A stretch of 64,000 bases of DNA from Streptomyces violaceusniger. Lineage in GTDB: Bacteria; Actinomycetota; Actinomycetes; Streptomycetales; Streptomycetaceae. The notes under the pieces were generated by a model. The model did no database searches. It had not been told where the DNA came from and was given only the letters and a program-made list of their open reading frames with translations. Both the position numbers and the translations under genes were made by a program. The stretch spans positions 2,790,001 through 2,854,000 of the forward strand of contig BJHW01000001.1 of assembly GCA_005405945.1 (NCBI GenBank), read 5' to 3'. Below are positions 1 through 9,211 of this stretch, in pieces (position 1 is the first letter of the stretch; every line of letters starts with the position of its first letter).

Positions 1-1005
1 GAGGTCGATGAACGGACTGGTCAGAATGAGCGCGTCGTCCTCATACCGCGGAAAGTCGTTCCGCCGCGGGGTGGGCGCGACGATCCGGTCCCAGCGGCGC
101 AATGCGGGCGGCAGCGCGTCGGCCACCGCCGCGGAGCGGACCAGTAACAGACCGGGGCGAAGGGCCAGCACCATACTGTCGATATGGCTGTCGCTCAGCT
201 GGTGCACCCGGTGGACGCGGAAGCGTCCTACCAGATGACGCTCCAGCCAACTGACGGCAAGCGCGTGGTGCTCGGTCGAGACGTTGGCCACGATGTCCCG
301 GCCGAGCCTGAGACACTGGGCCGCATCGAACATCATTTCCACGCCCACGTCCCACGGTGAGGGCCGTGGCTCTCCGACGGGTTCGGTCGGCCCGCCGGCG
401 GTCGCCGTACGCACGTACGACAGGTCGAAGGACGCATCGGTCATAAGCGGGCGCGGCATGACGCTCCAGCGGGCGCCGCGGCTGAAGTAGGCCTGGAACA
501 GCGGCTTGAGGAGTTGAGTCTCGAAGTAGCGCGAGCGGATCATCGGGGGTGTCTCAATAATCTCGTCGCCGACGATGAGCGTATTGTCGCGAATGTTGAG
601 CGGCGGGACGACTGACGCAGACCAGGCGGGTGTGGTGACCTCGGCCGTGTCCGGGGGCAACGGCAGGGGTCGGTGGACGGTGACGCCGAGGGAACTCAAG
701 GTGTCGGCGAGACCCTCCAGGTCCTCGTTCAGCTCGTCAACGTAGCGCTGAGCCACAGGCAGCCGCTGCCGGCCGGACCCGCCGCGCCGCGTCTTCAGCC
801 GGGGGTAATACCACTCGGATCGGCAGGGCGGAGCGGCTGAGAGATCCGTGGTACTGGGTTTCCGCCGACTGGGATTATCCTGGACGAGATTGTCGTGGAA
901 GAAGAGGTCGAAGGACAGCTCCCGCTCATGCGAGACATAGTTTTCCGCTGATCCGACAACAACTTCTCGCAGCGGCGACCATTCGTCAAAGCTGTTCAAG
1001 CGCAA
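1..1005 (-). CDS. Amidinotransferase (glycine/inosamine type), C-terminus cut by window edge
   Basis: Reading the minus strand from about 1005 gives an uninterrupted frame that runs off the left edge. The N-terminal part reads NSFDEWSPLREVVVGSAEN, the typical opening of amidinotransferases related to L-arginine:glycine amidinotransferase and StrB1, which move an amidino group from arginine to an amine. Further on it reads HQLSDSHIDSMVLALRPG, matching the family block that carries the catalytic His (DSHID, about nt 178-200). The catalytic Cys near the C-terminus would lie outside the window. The start is uncertain: TTG at 1005 (preceded by GAGAAGG) or TTG at 999; no ATG or GTG is available in frame. 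It is the most distal gene on this side and could provide a guanidino group for the product. Family assignment is fairly sure; substrate unknown. Confidence 0.75.
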   Translation of the reverse strand, partial: MRLNSFDEWSPLREVVVGSAENYVSHERELSFDLFFHDNLVQDNPSRRKPSTTDLSAAPPCRSEWYYPRLKTRRGGSGRQRLPVAQRYVDELNEDLEGLADTLSSLGVTVHRPLPLPPDTAEVTTPAWSASVVPPLNIRDNTLIVGDEIIETPPMIRSRYFETQLLKPLFQAYFSRGARWSVMPRPLMTDASFDLSYVRTATAGGPTEPVGEPRPSPWDVGVEMMFDAAQCLRLGRDIVANVSTEHHALAVSWLERHLVGRFRVHRVHQLSDSHIDSMVLALRPGLLLVRSAAVADALPPALRRWDRIVAPTPRRNDFPRYEDDALILTSPFIDL

Positions 1006-1389
1006 CGCAAGAAACCGCCTTCTCGTCTGGGGGCCGATGCGATTCGGTCGTGTTCAGGCAGGCGTTTGCTGCGCTCTGAGCGCTTCGCATACGTCCCGGC
1101 GTGCCTCCATGGTCGCTGAGTATGTCGTCAGCCGCACCCGTACTAACCGTAGTTACGGACCGTCCGGGGTATGTGCTCCCGATGGGACCACCCCCTCGTC
1201 GCAGACAGATTCCGGCCCGCGCGGCGTTGCCATACCGTAACTGCATCAAGTACGGAATGAAGACCTTCTGCGGGCCGCCCGCCCATCAGCTGCGCGTGCT
1301 CCTGCAGGCGATATACACAACCGGTCTGCGGGAGTGCAGGCCTGGCGGCTACCGCAACTCCCCGTCGCGGAGGAGCTGCTGTCCGGACG
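1006..1389. other. Non-coding or decayed stretch
   Basis: I see no gene with family resemblance between the amidinotransferase start and the methyltransferase remnant. Short open frames exist on both strands but none carries a recognisable motif. The amidinotransferase promoter should lie here on the minus strand. Confidence 0.4.
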
Positions 1390-1673
1390 AACCCGACAGC
1401 TGGAGCCACATCCTGATTGACTGGAAAGAGGTGTACTACCCGCATTCGCCCATATGACGAAGGCGCTGCGGGCCGGAACCAATACCGCCCTGGACACCTA
1501 CCCCGGCGACGAGCCGACCCTCTACCAACGGCTCGCGCACAACCCGCCACTGGAGGAAGCCTTCCACCCGCGACTACGAGCAGTGGCTTGGCCGAGCCGG
1601 GTTCGATGCGGTCAGGACCGTCTCAGGACTGCCGTACGAGCATGGGCTGAGCCTAGGCGTCAAACGCCGATGA
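1390..1673 (+). pseudogene. Remnant of a SAM-dependent O-methyltransferase
   Basis: Three short blocks in successive plus-strand frames resemble pieces of one small-molecule methyltransferase of the dimerising acetylserotonin/caffeate type. Around 1395 the sequence reads DSWSHILIDWKEVYYPHSP. In another frame from 1454 comes TKALRAGTNTALDTYPGDEP, then LYQRLAHNPPLEEAFH. From about 1585 a third frame reads WLGRAGFDAVRTVSGLPYEH and ends LSLGVKRR with a TGA at 1671. The SAM-binding core between the second and third blocks is missing. I infer a gene broken by frameshifts and an internal deletion. The assignment rests on remembered family patterns, so confidence is moderate. Confidence 0.4.
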
Positions 1674-1804
1674 CCTATCGCCGATCGCGCTCCTCCGGCG
1701 CGATGGCGCGTGTGTTCTATTTAGATGTCGCCGTGGTTCACGTGCCGGCCGGACCGATCTTCCTAGACTGCAAGGACGGGGGCGGCATATTCGAGCATTT
1801 CTGA

Positions 1805-1868
1805 TATAAGCACCTCAAAGACCGAAATCTATCGAACAAATAAAAACCATAATTAATCGCCGCATCAG
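1805..1868 (+). promoter_or_regulatory. AT-rich leader upstream of LuxR-type regulator
   Basis: This stretch is strikingly AT-rich against its surroundings, with runs such as AAATAAAAACCATAATTAAT. It lies upstream of the large LuxR-family regulator and is the obvious place for its promoter. No clear -35/-10 pair was identified. Confidence 0.35.
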
Positions 1869-1982
1869 GTGGCTCCCAGAGCACCAGGCGCCGCGATCAT
1901 GCACCCGCTCGGCTGCCGCCATAGTGACACTGCCGAGCGTCATCCCGACGTCGGTCGGCCCTCGGCAGTTCCAAAGGACTTC

Positions 1983-4832
1983 ATGCGGGATGAGGACAGC
2001 ATGGTGCTACTGGAACGCGAGACCGCACTGGCGAAGGTGGCGGCCGCCCTGCGTCAAGCCAGGCACGGAAGAGGATCGCTCCTCGTCGTCCAGGGCCCGC
2101 TGGGCACGGGTAAAACGTCTTTCCTGGAGGCTCTTGCCCGGCTGGCACGCGACGAAGGGGTGGGGATCCTCAGAGCCCAGGGGTGTGCCGCGGAAGAGGG
2201 CTTGACGTTCGGTGTGCTACGCCAGTTGGTGGACTCCGGCCGCTGTGATGTCACGGCTGAGCCCACCAAGGCGCGGGCCACGACGGCGATGCTAGCCCGA
2301 ACCGAAGCGGAGCCTTCGGGCCCCGGCCGGGAAGTGTCCCGGACCGCACCTGAGCACATGCCGAATGCCCTTGCCTCTATCCTGGACGCGGTCCCGCCGG
2401 ACAAAGCCCTGCTCGTGCTGGTGGACGATCTGCACTTTGCCGACACCGAGTCGTTGCGGACACTGGCCTGGGAGCTCACTCAGAGTCACGACCGAAGGCT
2501 CCTGTGCGTGTTCTCCATACTCTCGGGCGACGCGCGCGCCGACCAGCCGCCTATCAAGGGCCTGATCGGTATGGCGGACCGCACGGCCGTCCTGTCCGCG
2601 CTCGGCCCCTCCGGCGCATATGCCCTGATCACGGACGCGTTCGGGATGGCGGCGGAACAGGGATTCGTCAGCACCTTGCGAGAGCGGTCCGGCGGCAACC
2701 CTCTGGTGCTGCGGTCCCTGATCGACGAGGTACGGATCCGCAGGGTGAGCCCAACCGCCGAGAACACCGGAATCGTCCGGGCGCTGCGTCCTGACTACCT
2801 GCGCCGGCGTCTGGCCGCCTTCCTTCGGTCCCAGCCCGCTCACCTACGCCGCACAGTCAACGCGTTGGCTGTGCTCGGCCGGATCGTGGACCCCCAGGTC
2901 GCAGCCCGGCTTGCCGGACTCGACGCGCTCCGGTACGCCGAGGCGGTTCATGCGCTGGGGCTCCTGGGTCTCCTCGACGAGCAGTCCACCGTACGAGCAG
3001 GTGGAACGCTGCTCTGGGAATCACTGGTGGACAGTATTCCCACCGCAGAGCTCACTGCCATGCGGAGCATGGCCGCGGAACTCCTGCACCAAGCGGGGCA
3101 CCCGGCCGAGGTCGCCGCCGAGCAGCTGATGCCCGCCCCCACTCTGAACAACCCCAAAGGCGTCCGCATCCTCCGCAACGCTGCGGACAGCGCGCTGCGC
3201 CGGGGCGCGCCCCGCGACGCGGCACGCTATCTGCGGCAGGCTCTGTTGGACAGTTCGTCAGTCGGCGCCGTTCGCACGGGCCTGCTGATCGACCTGGCGT
3301 CGGCGGAGCGCAGCTTCGCCGCCACGTCCGCGCAGCGCCACGTTGCCGAGGCCCTGCCGCTGCTCCACACCGCGCGAGATCGCGCCGCCGCTGTGGTGCA
3401 ACTGGGCCCGCTGCTGATGGAACCGGCGGAATTCGCCATCGACTCGTTGATGCGCGATGTGGCCGACGATCTGGAGGCATCGGGCTCGGACGACGCTCCC
3501 ACGATGGAGCTGGCCCTCCGCCTGGAGGCTCACAGACATGCTCTGGCGGACCACAACCCGTCCCACACCTCCGAGGCTATGCGCCGATTCAAACAGCTCG
3601 GAGAGAGCCCGCCGCTGCGCACTGCCGGGCAACGGGAGCTGCTCGCCTCACTGGCACACATCGCGTTCGTCACCAACGGTGCCTCGGCCGACCAGTTAGC
3701 GGCCCTGTGCACCCGGTTGTTGGAGCGGGAGCCTCCCAGACCAGAACACGTCCACACCACGCTGCCGCTGGCCGTGAACGTCCTCGCCGCCACAGGTCGT
3801 ACGGTAGGGGTGTCCGACTGGTTGCGACAAGCACGTCACCAGGGCGGAGACGTGGAGAGAGCGATCATACGGGCCGAGCAGGCCATGCTCGCACTGGCCA
3901 GCGGTAATGTGGCCGACGCCAAGCAGGAGATGCTGCGGGCCGATGTCCTCGCCGGTCCGGAAGTCAGCGGCCTGCCCGCACTGTGCACCGCCATCTTCGC
4001 CATCGTCGCGCTGCACAGCGACGAGCCGGAGCTGGCGGATGAGTTCATCACCCTCCACCGGCTCAGCGACACGCATCAGTACCTGGCCGCTCTCCTACAC
4101 ATGGCACGCGGCCTCCTCGCGGCGCGACACCGCGAGGACCGACGTGCCCTCAACCACTTCCGCACGGCCGGCCAGCGGATGGAGCGCATCGGCTGGCTCA
4201 ACCCCACCCTGCTGCCGTGGTCCTCATGCGTCGCCCTGATGCACCACCGACTCGGCGAGTACGAGCAGGCCCTGACCGCTGCCCGGCTGGAGGTGGACCG
4301 GGCACGCACATGGGGCGCCCCAGCAGTGGTGGGCCACGCGCTGGTCGCGCTGGGCCGGGTCACTCCGGGGCGCAAGGGCGCCGAACTGCTGGAGGAGGCC
4401 GTATCCCTACTGGAGAGGAGCACCAACAGCCATGAGCTGTGCCGGGCGCTGTACATCTTGGGATGCCATGCGGAAACGGACCGGACACGGTCAACTCGCC
4501 TTCTGAAACGGGCATACGACCTGGGTGTGCAATGTGGCGCCGACTGGATGGTGCAGAAGATCACCGCAAAGCTGCAGACAGCACGTGCGAGCACCAGGAC
4601 GGCCCACCCCAGGCTCACTCGGTCGGAACTCAGGGTTGCGCAACTGGCGGCCGAAGGTCATAGCAACACGGAGATCTCGAAGGAGCTCGGCATTTCCTCG
4701 CGTATGACGGAGAAACACCTCACACAGTGCTATCGCAAACTAGGCATTCCGGGACGTCGCGGCTTGTCGGCAGCCCTTGACAAGCAGTTCGGTCAGCAAG
4801 CGGAATCACATGAAGCCCAAACGGGCGAGTGA
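1983..4832 (+). CDS. Large LuxR-family (LAL) ATPase transcriptional regulator
   Basis: A 949-residue regulator of the LAL class, which usually activates polyketide or NRPS clusters. Near the N-terminus is a Walker A motif (GPLGTGKTS, about residue 38-46) and further on a Walker B segment (LLVLVDDLHFAD). A long helical middle follows, and a C-terminal LuxR helix-turn-helix (LTRSELRVAQLAAEGHSNTE, then EISKELGISSR). I chose ATG 1983 because CAAAGGA sits just upstream and LAL proteins start shortly before the LERE block; ATG 2001 and GTG 1869 are alternatives. A TTA leucine codon at 3696-3698 (residue 572) implies dependence on the bldA tRNA in streptomycetes. Likely cluster-situated activator; its targets cannot be read from sequence. 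Confidence 0.9.
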   Translation: MRDEDSMVLLERETALAKVAAALRQARHGRGSLLVVQGPLGTGKTSFLEALARLARDEGVGILRAQGCAAEEGLTFGVLRQLVDSGRCDVTAEPTKARATTAMLARTEAEPSGPGREVSRTAPEHMPNALASILDAVPPDKALLVLVDDLHFADTESLRTLAWELTQSHDRRLLCVFSILSGDARADQPPIKGLIGMADRTAVLSALGPSGAYALITDAFGMAAEQGFVSTLRERSGGNPLVLRSLIDEVRIRRVSPTAENTGIVRALRPDYLRRRLAAFLRSQPAHLRRTVNALAVLGRIVDPQVAARLAGLDALRYAEAVHALGLLGLLDEQSTVRAGGTLLWESLVDSIPTAELTAMRSMAAELLHQAGHPAEVAAEQLMPAPTLNNPKGVRILRNAADSALRRGAPRDAARYLRQALLDSSSVGAVRTGLLIDLASAERSFAATSAQRHVAEALPLLHTARDRAAAVVQLGPLLMEPAEFAIDSLMRDVADDLEASGSDDAPTMELALRLEAHRHALADHNPSHTSEAMRRFKQLGESPPLRTAGQRELLASLAHIAFVTNGASADQLAALCTRLLEREPPRPEHVHTTLPLAVNVLAATGRTVGVSDWLRQARHQGGDVERAIIRAEQAMLALASGNVADAKQEMLRADVLAGPEVSGLPALCTAIFAIVALHSDEPELADEFITLHRLSDTHQYLAALLHMARGLLAARHREDRRALNHFRTAGQRMERIGWLNPTLLPWSSCVALMHHRLGEYEQALTAARLEVDRARTWGAPAVVGHALVALGRVTPGRKGAELLEEAVSLLERSTNSHELCRALYILGCHAETDRTRSTRLLKRAYDLGVQCGADWMVQKITAKLQTARASTRTAHPRLTRSELRVAQLAAEGHSNTEISKELGISSRMTEKHLTQCYRKLGIPGRRGLSAALDKQFGQQAESHEAQTGE

Positions 4833-5519
4833 CGAACGCGCCACACCCGTTGCCCTGGAGCGAGCTGACCGGAACGCGCCACCGAACCACCGAACCACAG
4901 TCTTTCGGCACCGAGCAAAGGATTGCTTGACCGACCAAGAGCTCCATTCCTAGGGTCAATCGCAGTCGATCAGGAGCGCTGAATCGGACTGCGCGACCAG
5001 GATGAGTGGCAGCGCCTCCGCCTGCTTGCTCCTGAGGCTCCCCCCATATAAGAGTGCAGAAAGACGGTACGCCGTAGTGATCACTCGAACAGTAGGCAGC
5101 GTGCACGGTGAGAGCCGTGCGACGGCCCCCACCTCCGCTGCCGCCCGCGGTCATGCGGAGAAGCCCGTACCGCGTCCGGGGGCTATTCCCGACACGCACA
5201 CGGCACATGTCGACCGGTCGCGGGCACGCTCCCGGAACGGCGATGGCAGGTCAGTAGCCGCCGCGGTTCTCCAAGTAGAAGCCACCCCGACCTCGTCCAC
5301 GTCCCGGACCAATCACAGGGGCCGACGCAGGTGGCACCCGTAAGCCCCAACAGGGGCCCGTTGTCCGTTGCTAGGCACGCGGACACCCCACCCCCTGTCC
5401 TCACCGCCGCCGCATGCGGCTCATTCCCCCGTCGAGGGACCGACTGCTTCCAGCTTCACGGCCTGATCCTCGCACCCCGGGAGTACTCCCCCTTGCCCGG
5501 GATCACGAAGGTAGGTGCT
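4833..5519 (+). promoter_or_regulatory. Intergenic region with a sigma-70-like promoter candidate
   Basis: No convincing gene lies between the two regulators. TTGACC at 4927-4932 and TAGGGT at 4951-4956 are separated by 18 bases, resembling a vegetative promoter, but about 560 bases upstream of the next start. An open frame upstream of 5520 continues back to 5331; I do not treat it as coding because conserved sequence begins only after the ATG at 5520. Confidence 0.4.
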
Positions 5520-8011
5520 ATGCCCATCACGACGACAACCACGTGCGACACGTGCGGCCAGCCGGTGCGTCAGCACAGACAGTCCAGTAGCTCGCCACCG
5601 CGGGCCCGCTTCTGCTCCAACGCCTGTCGGCAGCGCTCCTACCGCATGCGGCAGAAGACCGGTGGCGTGGACACCGCGCTGATCGAAGCACCGCTGACGC
5701 AGATGAGCAGCTTCATCGGACGCACGGACGAGCTGATCGAGCTGGCCCGTATGTTGCGCGAGGTGCGGTTGCTGACGCTGACCGGCCCTGCGGGGGTCGG
5801 CAAGACGCGGCTAGCACAGGAACTGGCCAGCCAGGAGGCCCGCAGTCGGCGCTACGAGGTCTCGGTGGTGAAGCTGGTTCCGCTCACTAATGTGGAGGAG
5901 ATACGGCGGGAGATCCTCACCGCGCTCGGCGAGATTCCCGAAGGCGCGGAGGGTGAAGAGAAGGACCGGCTGCTGCTCCTCGACGACTGCGATCACGTCC
6001 TGGACGCATGCGGGGCGCTGCTGACCGATCTGCTGCCGCGCCGACCACGGCTGCGGGTGGTGATCACCAGCCGAGAGCCCCTTCGGCTTCCGGGCGAGGC
6101 GATCTTCTCAGTGATCAAGCTGGCGCTGCCGGACCTGAACTCCGGCACCGTGCTCGCAACATCCCTCCGCTCCGATGCGGTCGCGCTGTTCATGGACCGG
6201 GCCCGCGCTGTCGCCCCCGACTTCCGGCTCACCGAGGCCAATGCGGCGGATGTGGGTGAGATCTGCGCGAGGCTGGACGGGGTGCCGCTCGCCATCGAGA
6301 TGGCCGCCCGACTGATTCGTGTATTCCCACCCGCCGAGCTCCGTTCCCGGATGGACGACAGGCTAGCGCTGCTGACGAGCGGATGGCGTCTCGCCGACAG
6401 CCGACACCGGAGTCTGCGCGCCTCCCTGGAGTGGGGCTACGAGCTGCTGAGTGTGGCCGAACGCGCGCTGCTTCGCAGGCTGTCGGTGCTACCAGGCGGC
6501 TTCGGACCGGACACGGCCTCCGCGCTCGCGGCCGACATCCCCGAGGCGGTGTCGGTGATGCCCGAGATCCTCATCGGCCTGGCGGCGAAGTCCGTCATCA
6601 CACCACTGCCCGACGCAGACGGCCCGACCCGCTTCCGGTTACTGGAGTCGATGCGGTGTTTCGGGCACGAGATGCTCGTCGCCCAGGGCGAGGACACAGC
6701 GGCGTACGAGCGGCTGACCGCCTGGTTGGCGACGGTGTCCCTGCCGCTGCGCGGCGAGGCCGTTGTACCGGCCGGGACACTGGGCACGCTGGAAAGGGAG
6801 TACGCCAACCTCACACAAACCGTGCGCAGACTCAGCGCAGGCACCGACGAACGCCAATTGCTGCTCGCTGGAGCGCTGGCCGCGGTGGAGGTCGCCAGTG
6901 GGCGGCACACCGGCGCGGCCGGATACGTTGCACACGCTCTGAATCGCACTGCGCGAGCCTCCGTCTACCGCAGCGTCGCCTTGGAGGCGGCGGCCGCACT
7001 GGCGTCCCGAGAGGCCGACAACGACGCCGCGGCACGATGGGCTGACGAGGCGGTGGCCTTGGAACGGGAGCGAGGCGGCACACCGCTGCTGGGCCGCCTG
7101 CTCCTGCTGCGCGGCACGATCCGGCATCTGAGGGACGAGCGCGAGGCATCCATCACTGACTTGGAAGAGTCCCTGAGTATCGGCCTGAAGCTGGGCCACG
7201 ACCTGCTGGCCGCCCTCTGTCTGGGCCACATTGCCCGGCACCAGGTGGAGAACGGCGAACTGGGCAGTGCGGAGCAGACGATCCGCCGTGTGCTGCCCGC
7301 ATTGCGCCGACGCGCGGCACCCCACCGGCTGCACTCGATGCTGGTCACGTCCGGTGCTCTGGTGCTGGAGAAGGACGAGCTGACAAAGGCGGAGGCCTAC
7401 TTCGCCGAGGCGCTTCGGGTGCTCCCGGCCCACCGGAGCGACACCGCCGCGGCTGTCGAAGGGCTGGCCGTGACCGCCGCACGCGCCCATCGGTTCGACA
7501 GATGCTTGCAGCTGCTGGGGCGGCAGAGCGGATCCACGACGGTGCGCAACGGGGCAGCATGTGGTGGCGTTGCCGCGTACACGAGGCACGCGAGACAGCG
7601 CTGCGTGCCCTGCCGACCGCACGCGCCGAAGCCTGGCTCGATTCGGGCCGGAGCCTGTCCGAGCGGGAGGCGATATCGCTCGCGCTGGGGCACGAGGCCG
7701 AGCTGCGGCATGAACGCCCCGATCACCCGCTGAGCAGTAGAGAACGGGACGTGGCCGAGCTGGTTGTGGAAGGACTGACGAATCGTCAGATAGCCGCGCG
7801 GATGCATGTGTCGGTACGGACCGTCGAGACTCACATCCGGCACATCCGCACCACGCTGGGGCTCCGGTCCCGGGCCCATATCGCGGCGTGGGCGGCGCGA
7901 TGGCAACCGAAGACGACGGCCCAGTTCGCGCCACCCGTGGAGACCCGGATGCCCCAGGTACGTGGAGTGGGTATCCGCATACCTGGGCGGCCCCGGCCGG
8001 GTGAACGGTGA
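5520..8011 (+). CDS. AfsR-like NB-ARC/TPR regulator with N-terminal Cys motif and LuxR HTH (frameshifted)
   Basis: The N-terminus (MPITTTTTCDTCGQPV, then FCSNACRQRSYRMRQ) carries four Cys in a small zinc-ribbon-like arrangement. An NTPase domain follows: Walker A GPAGVGKTRL, Walker B LLLLDDCDHVLD, and RVVITSREPLRLPG. A TPR-like region comes next. The reading frame breaks at the G-run 7517-7520; adding one G restores LQLLGAAERIHDG and continues to a C-terminal LuxR-type helix-turn-helix (LSSRERDVAELVVEGLTNRQ, IAARMHVSVRTVETH), giving about 830 residues. As written, the first frame would end at 7733 without its DNA-binding domain. A TTA codon at 6639-6641 suggests bldA control. Probably a pathway regulator; the frameshift may be a sequencing error. 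Confidence 0.85.
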
Positions 8012-8062
8012 TGAGGGTCAGCCGGTGACCGCGCCCAGGCCTCCCATACCCGAGCGACACCT

Positions 8063-8116
8063 CTTGTGGAAGGGGGGAGTACTCCCGCCGGACGGGTGTA
8101 CTCCCCCTTCCACAAG
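8063..8116. terminator. Strong bidirectional hairpin between convergent genes
   Basis: The left arm CTTGTGGAAGGGGGGAGTAC (8063-8082) pairs with GTACTCCCCCTTCCACAAG (8098-8116), with a single bulged G and a 15-base loop. It sits just after the regulator stop (8011) and directly beyond the end of the opposing minus-strand remnant, as expected for a shared factor-independent terminator. Confidence 0.8.
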
Positions 8117-8119
8117 GGC

Positions 8120-8500
8120 TCAGTCGGCGGTGGTCTCCACCCGCACCAGCGCCATCACCGTGTCCAGTGTGGCCTCCACCTCCTGCGGCGTGTCGCCGAC
8201 CGCGATGACGTGGCCGAGGCGATCGTAGGCGTCCATGGGCGGGCGAACAGCGCGGCCGGGCGTGCCGGTAGTGACAACCGCCAGCACGCCGGGCACCCGT
8301 TCGGCGGCCGCGATGCCCGTGATGGACACCAGTCGGCCGGTGCCAGGCGCAGTGAGGAAGCGCAGCCCCGCGTGGCGGGAACGAGTCGGTTCCAGGTACA
8401 CCGGCAGTCCGGCAGCAGCGCGCACCTGCTGTTCGAGGAGGACGAGTTCGTCGGCGAGGGCCCGGTAGCGGGATTGTCCGGGTTGCTGTACTGCCGAGGC
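8120..8500 (-). pseudogene. C-terminal fragment of an ATP-grasp enzyme
   Basis: On the minus strand the frame reads QQPGQSRYRALADELVLLEQ, then GLPVYLEPTRSRHAGLRFLT and ITGIAAAERVPGVLAVVTTG, ending about 120 residues later. This is the pattern of the C-terminal lid of ATP-grasp carboxylate-amine ligases (amino-acid ligase type). The ATP-binding core is absent. The piece is joined upstream to a kinase fragment in another frame, so it is a deletion scar. The open frame starts at 8602, but the part before about 8490 is not ATP-grasp sequence. Confidence 0.55.
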
Positions 8501-8885
8501 AGGTCCTGGAGGCGTCCAGACCGAGGACAGTGCCGACGGTTGGGGTCGTCGCGACGAGGTCGGCGGACGAACTGGCGAGGCCCTTGCCGATGAGCAGATC
8601 ACTGTCGAGGACGAGGGAGCCGCCGCCGGACGCGCCGCGAGCGTCGAGCATGGTCCGCGCCAGACGCAACGACTTGGTCTTGTGGGCGGGGTAGACCCTC
8701 AGCGGGCCGACCCGGTCGTACCGGAACCACGCGCGGGTGCCATGGGTGATGGGGTGGGTGGCCAGGAAGTCGGTGCCGTCGGGCAGGACGCCCTGGAATA
8801 GTTCCCCGAAGGTGCCGTAGGCGGCTGCGGTGCCCTCGTTCAGATCCACACCCACGCGGCGGGCGACGAGTGCCGGTTCGGCCAT
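8501..8885 (-). pseudogene. N-terminal fragment of a GHMP kinase
   Basis: From ATG 8885 the minus strand reads GTFGELFQGVLPDGTDFLAT and, further on, SDLLIGKGLASSSADLVATT. The second is the glycine/serine-rich ATP-binding motif of GHMP kinases (the PduX/homoserine-kinase group). Similarity stops after about 128 residues (LGLDAS), where the neighbouring ATP-grasp fragment takes over in another frame. The C-terminal half of the kinase is missing. GHMP kinase and ATP-grasp genes sometimes occur together in amino-acid-derived clusters, so both scraps may come from one lost subcluster; that is inference. Confidence 0.6.
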
Positions 8886-8944
8886 GACGTCCGCTGGCCG
8901 AGGGCGGTGAGCAGGGTATCGCGGTGGCCGGTGGCCTCGGCGCG

Positions 8945-9130
8945 GCGGCCCTGACCGGGCGGTGGACTGTGTTGTCGGCCTGCTGTTCAGGTGTGAGTGG
9001 TCTGTCTTTTCGCGGCCAGTGCGGGATGAGGGCAGGGGTGCCGCGATAGCCGCCGTCGCCGAGAACAGGCGCGTTCGACCAGTCGGGTGTCGGCGGCGAT
9101 GACGACCTGGTGGTTGGTGCAGTAGCGGTT
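8945..9130 (-). pseudogene. Remnant of an IS5-type transposase
   Basis: On the minus strand one frame gives YCTNHQVVIAADTRLVERA. A shifted frame gives VLGDGGYRGTPALIPHW, then KDRPLTPEQQADNTVHRPVR. These match the order of blocks around the second catalytic Asp and the C-terminal part of IS5-family DDE transposases, with internal sequence deleted between them. No terminal repeats were found. It lies between the kinase fragment and the formyltransferase, where the cluster has clearly been rearranged. Confidence 0.55.
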
Positions 9131-9192
9131 GCTGGAGGAGGCCACGCTCCGGTCGCGGCCGCCCTCAACGCCGTCGAGATCGCCTGTCGAGC

Positions 9193-9203
9193 GGGGGGGG
9201 GGG
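9193..9203. repeat. Run of eleven G followed by five A
   Basis: GC followed by eleven consecutive G, then AAAAAGG, is an exceptional homopolymer for this sequence. It lies immediately downstream of the formyltransferase stop codon (9212) and next to the transposase scar. It may be a junction, an assembly artefact or an unstable tract; its true length is uncertain. Confidence 0.8.
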
Positions 9204-9211
9204 AAAAAGGT

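Noticed and set aside
5331..5519. N-terminal extension of the second regulator
   Set aside because: Conserved sequence begins at MPITTTTTCDTCG from ATG 5520, which has its own upstream GAAGG; the extension has no protein-like character.
6639..8885. Minus-strand frame of 748 codons as one protein
   Set aside because: Only the first 128 residues resemble a GHMP kinase; the rest is antisense to the AfsR-like regulator and has no motif.
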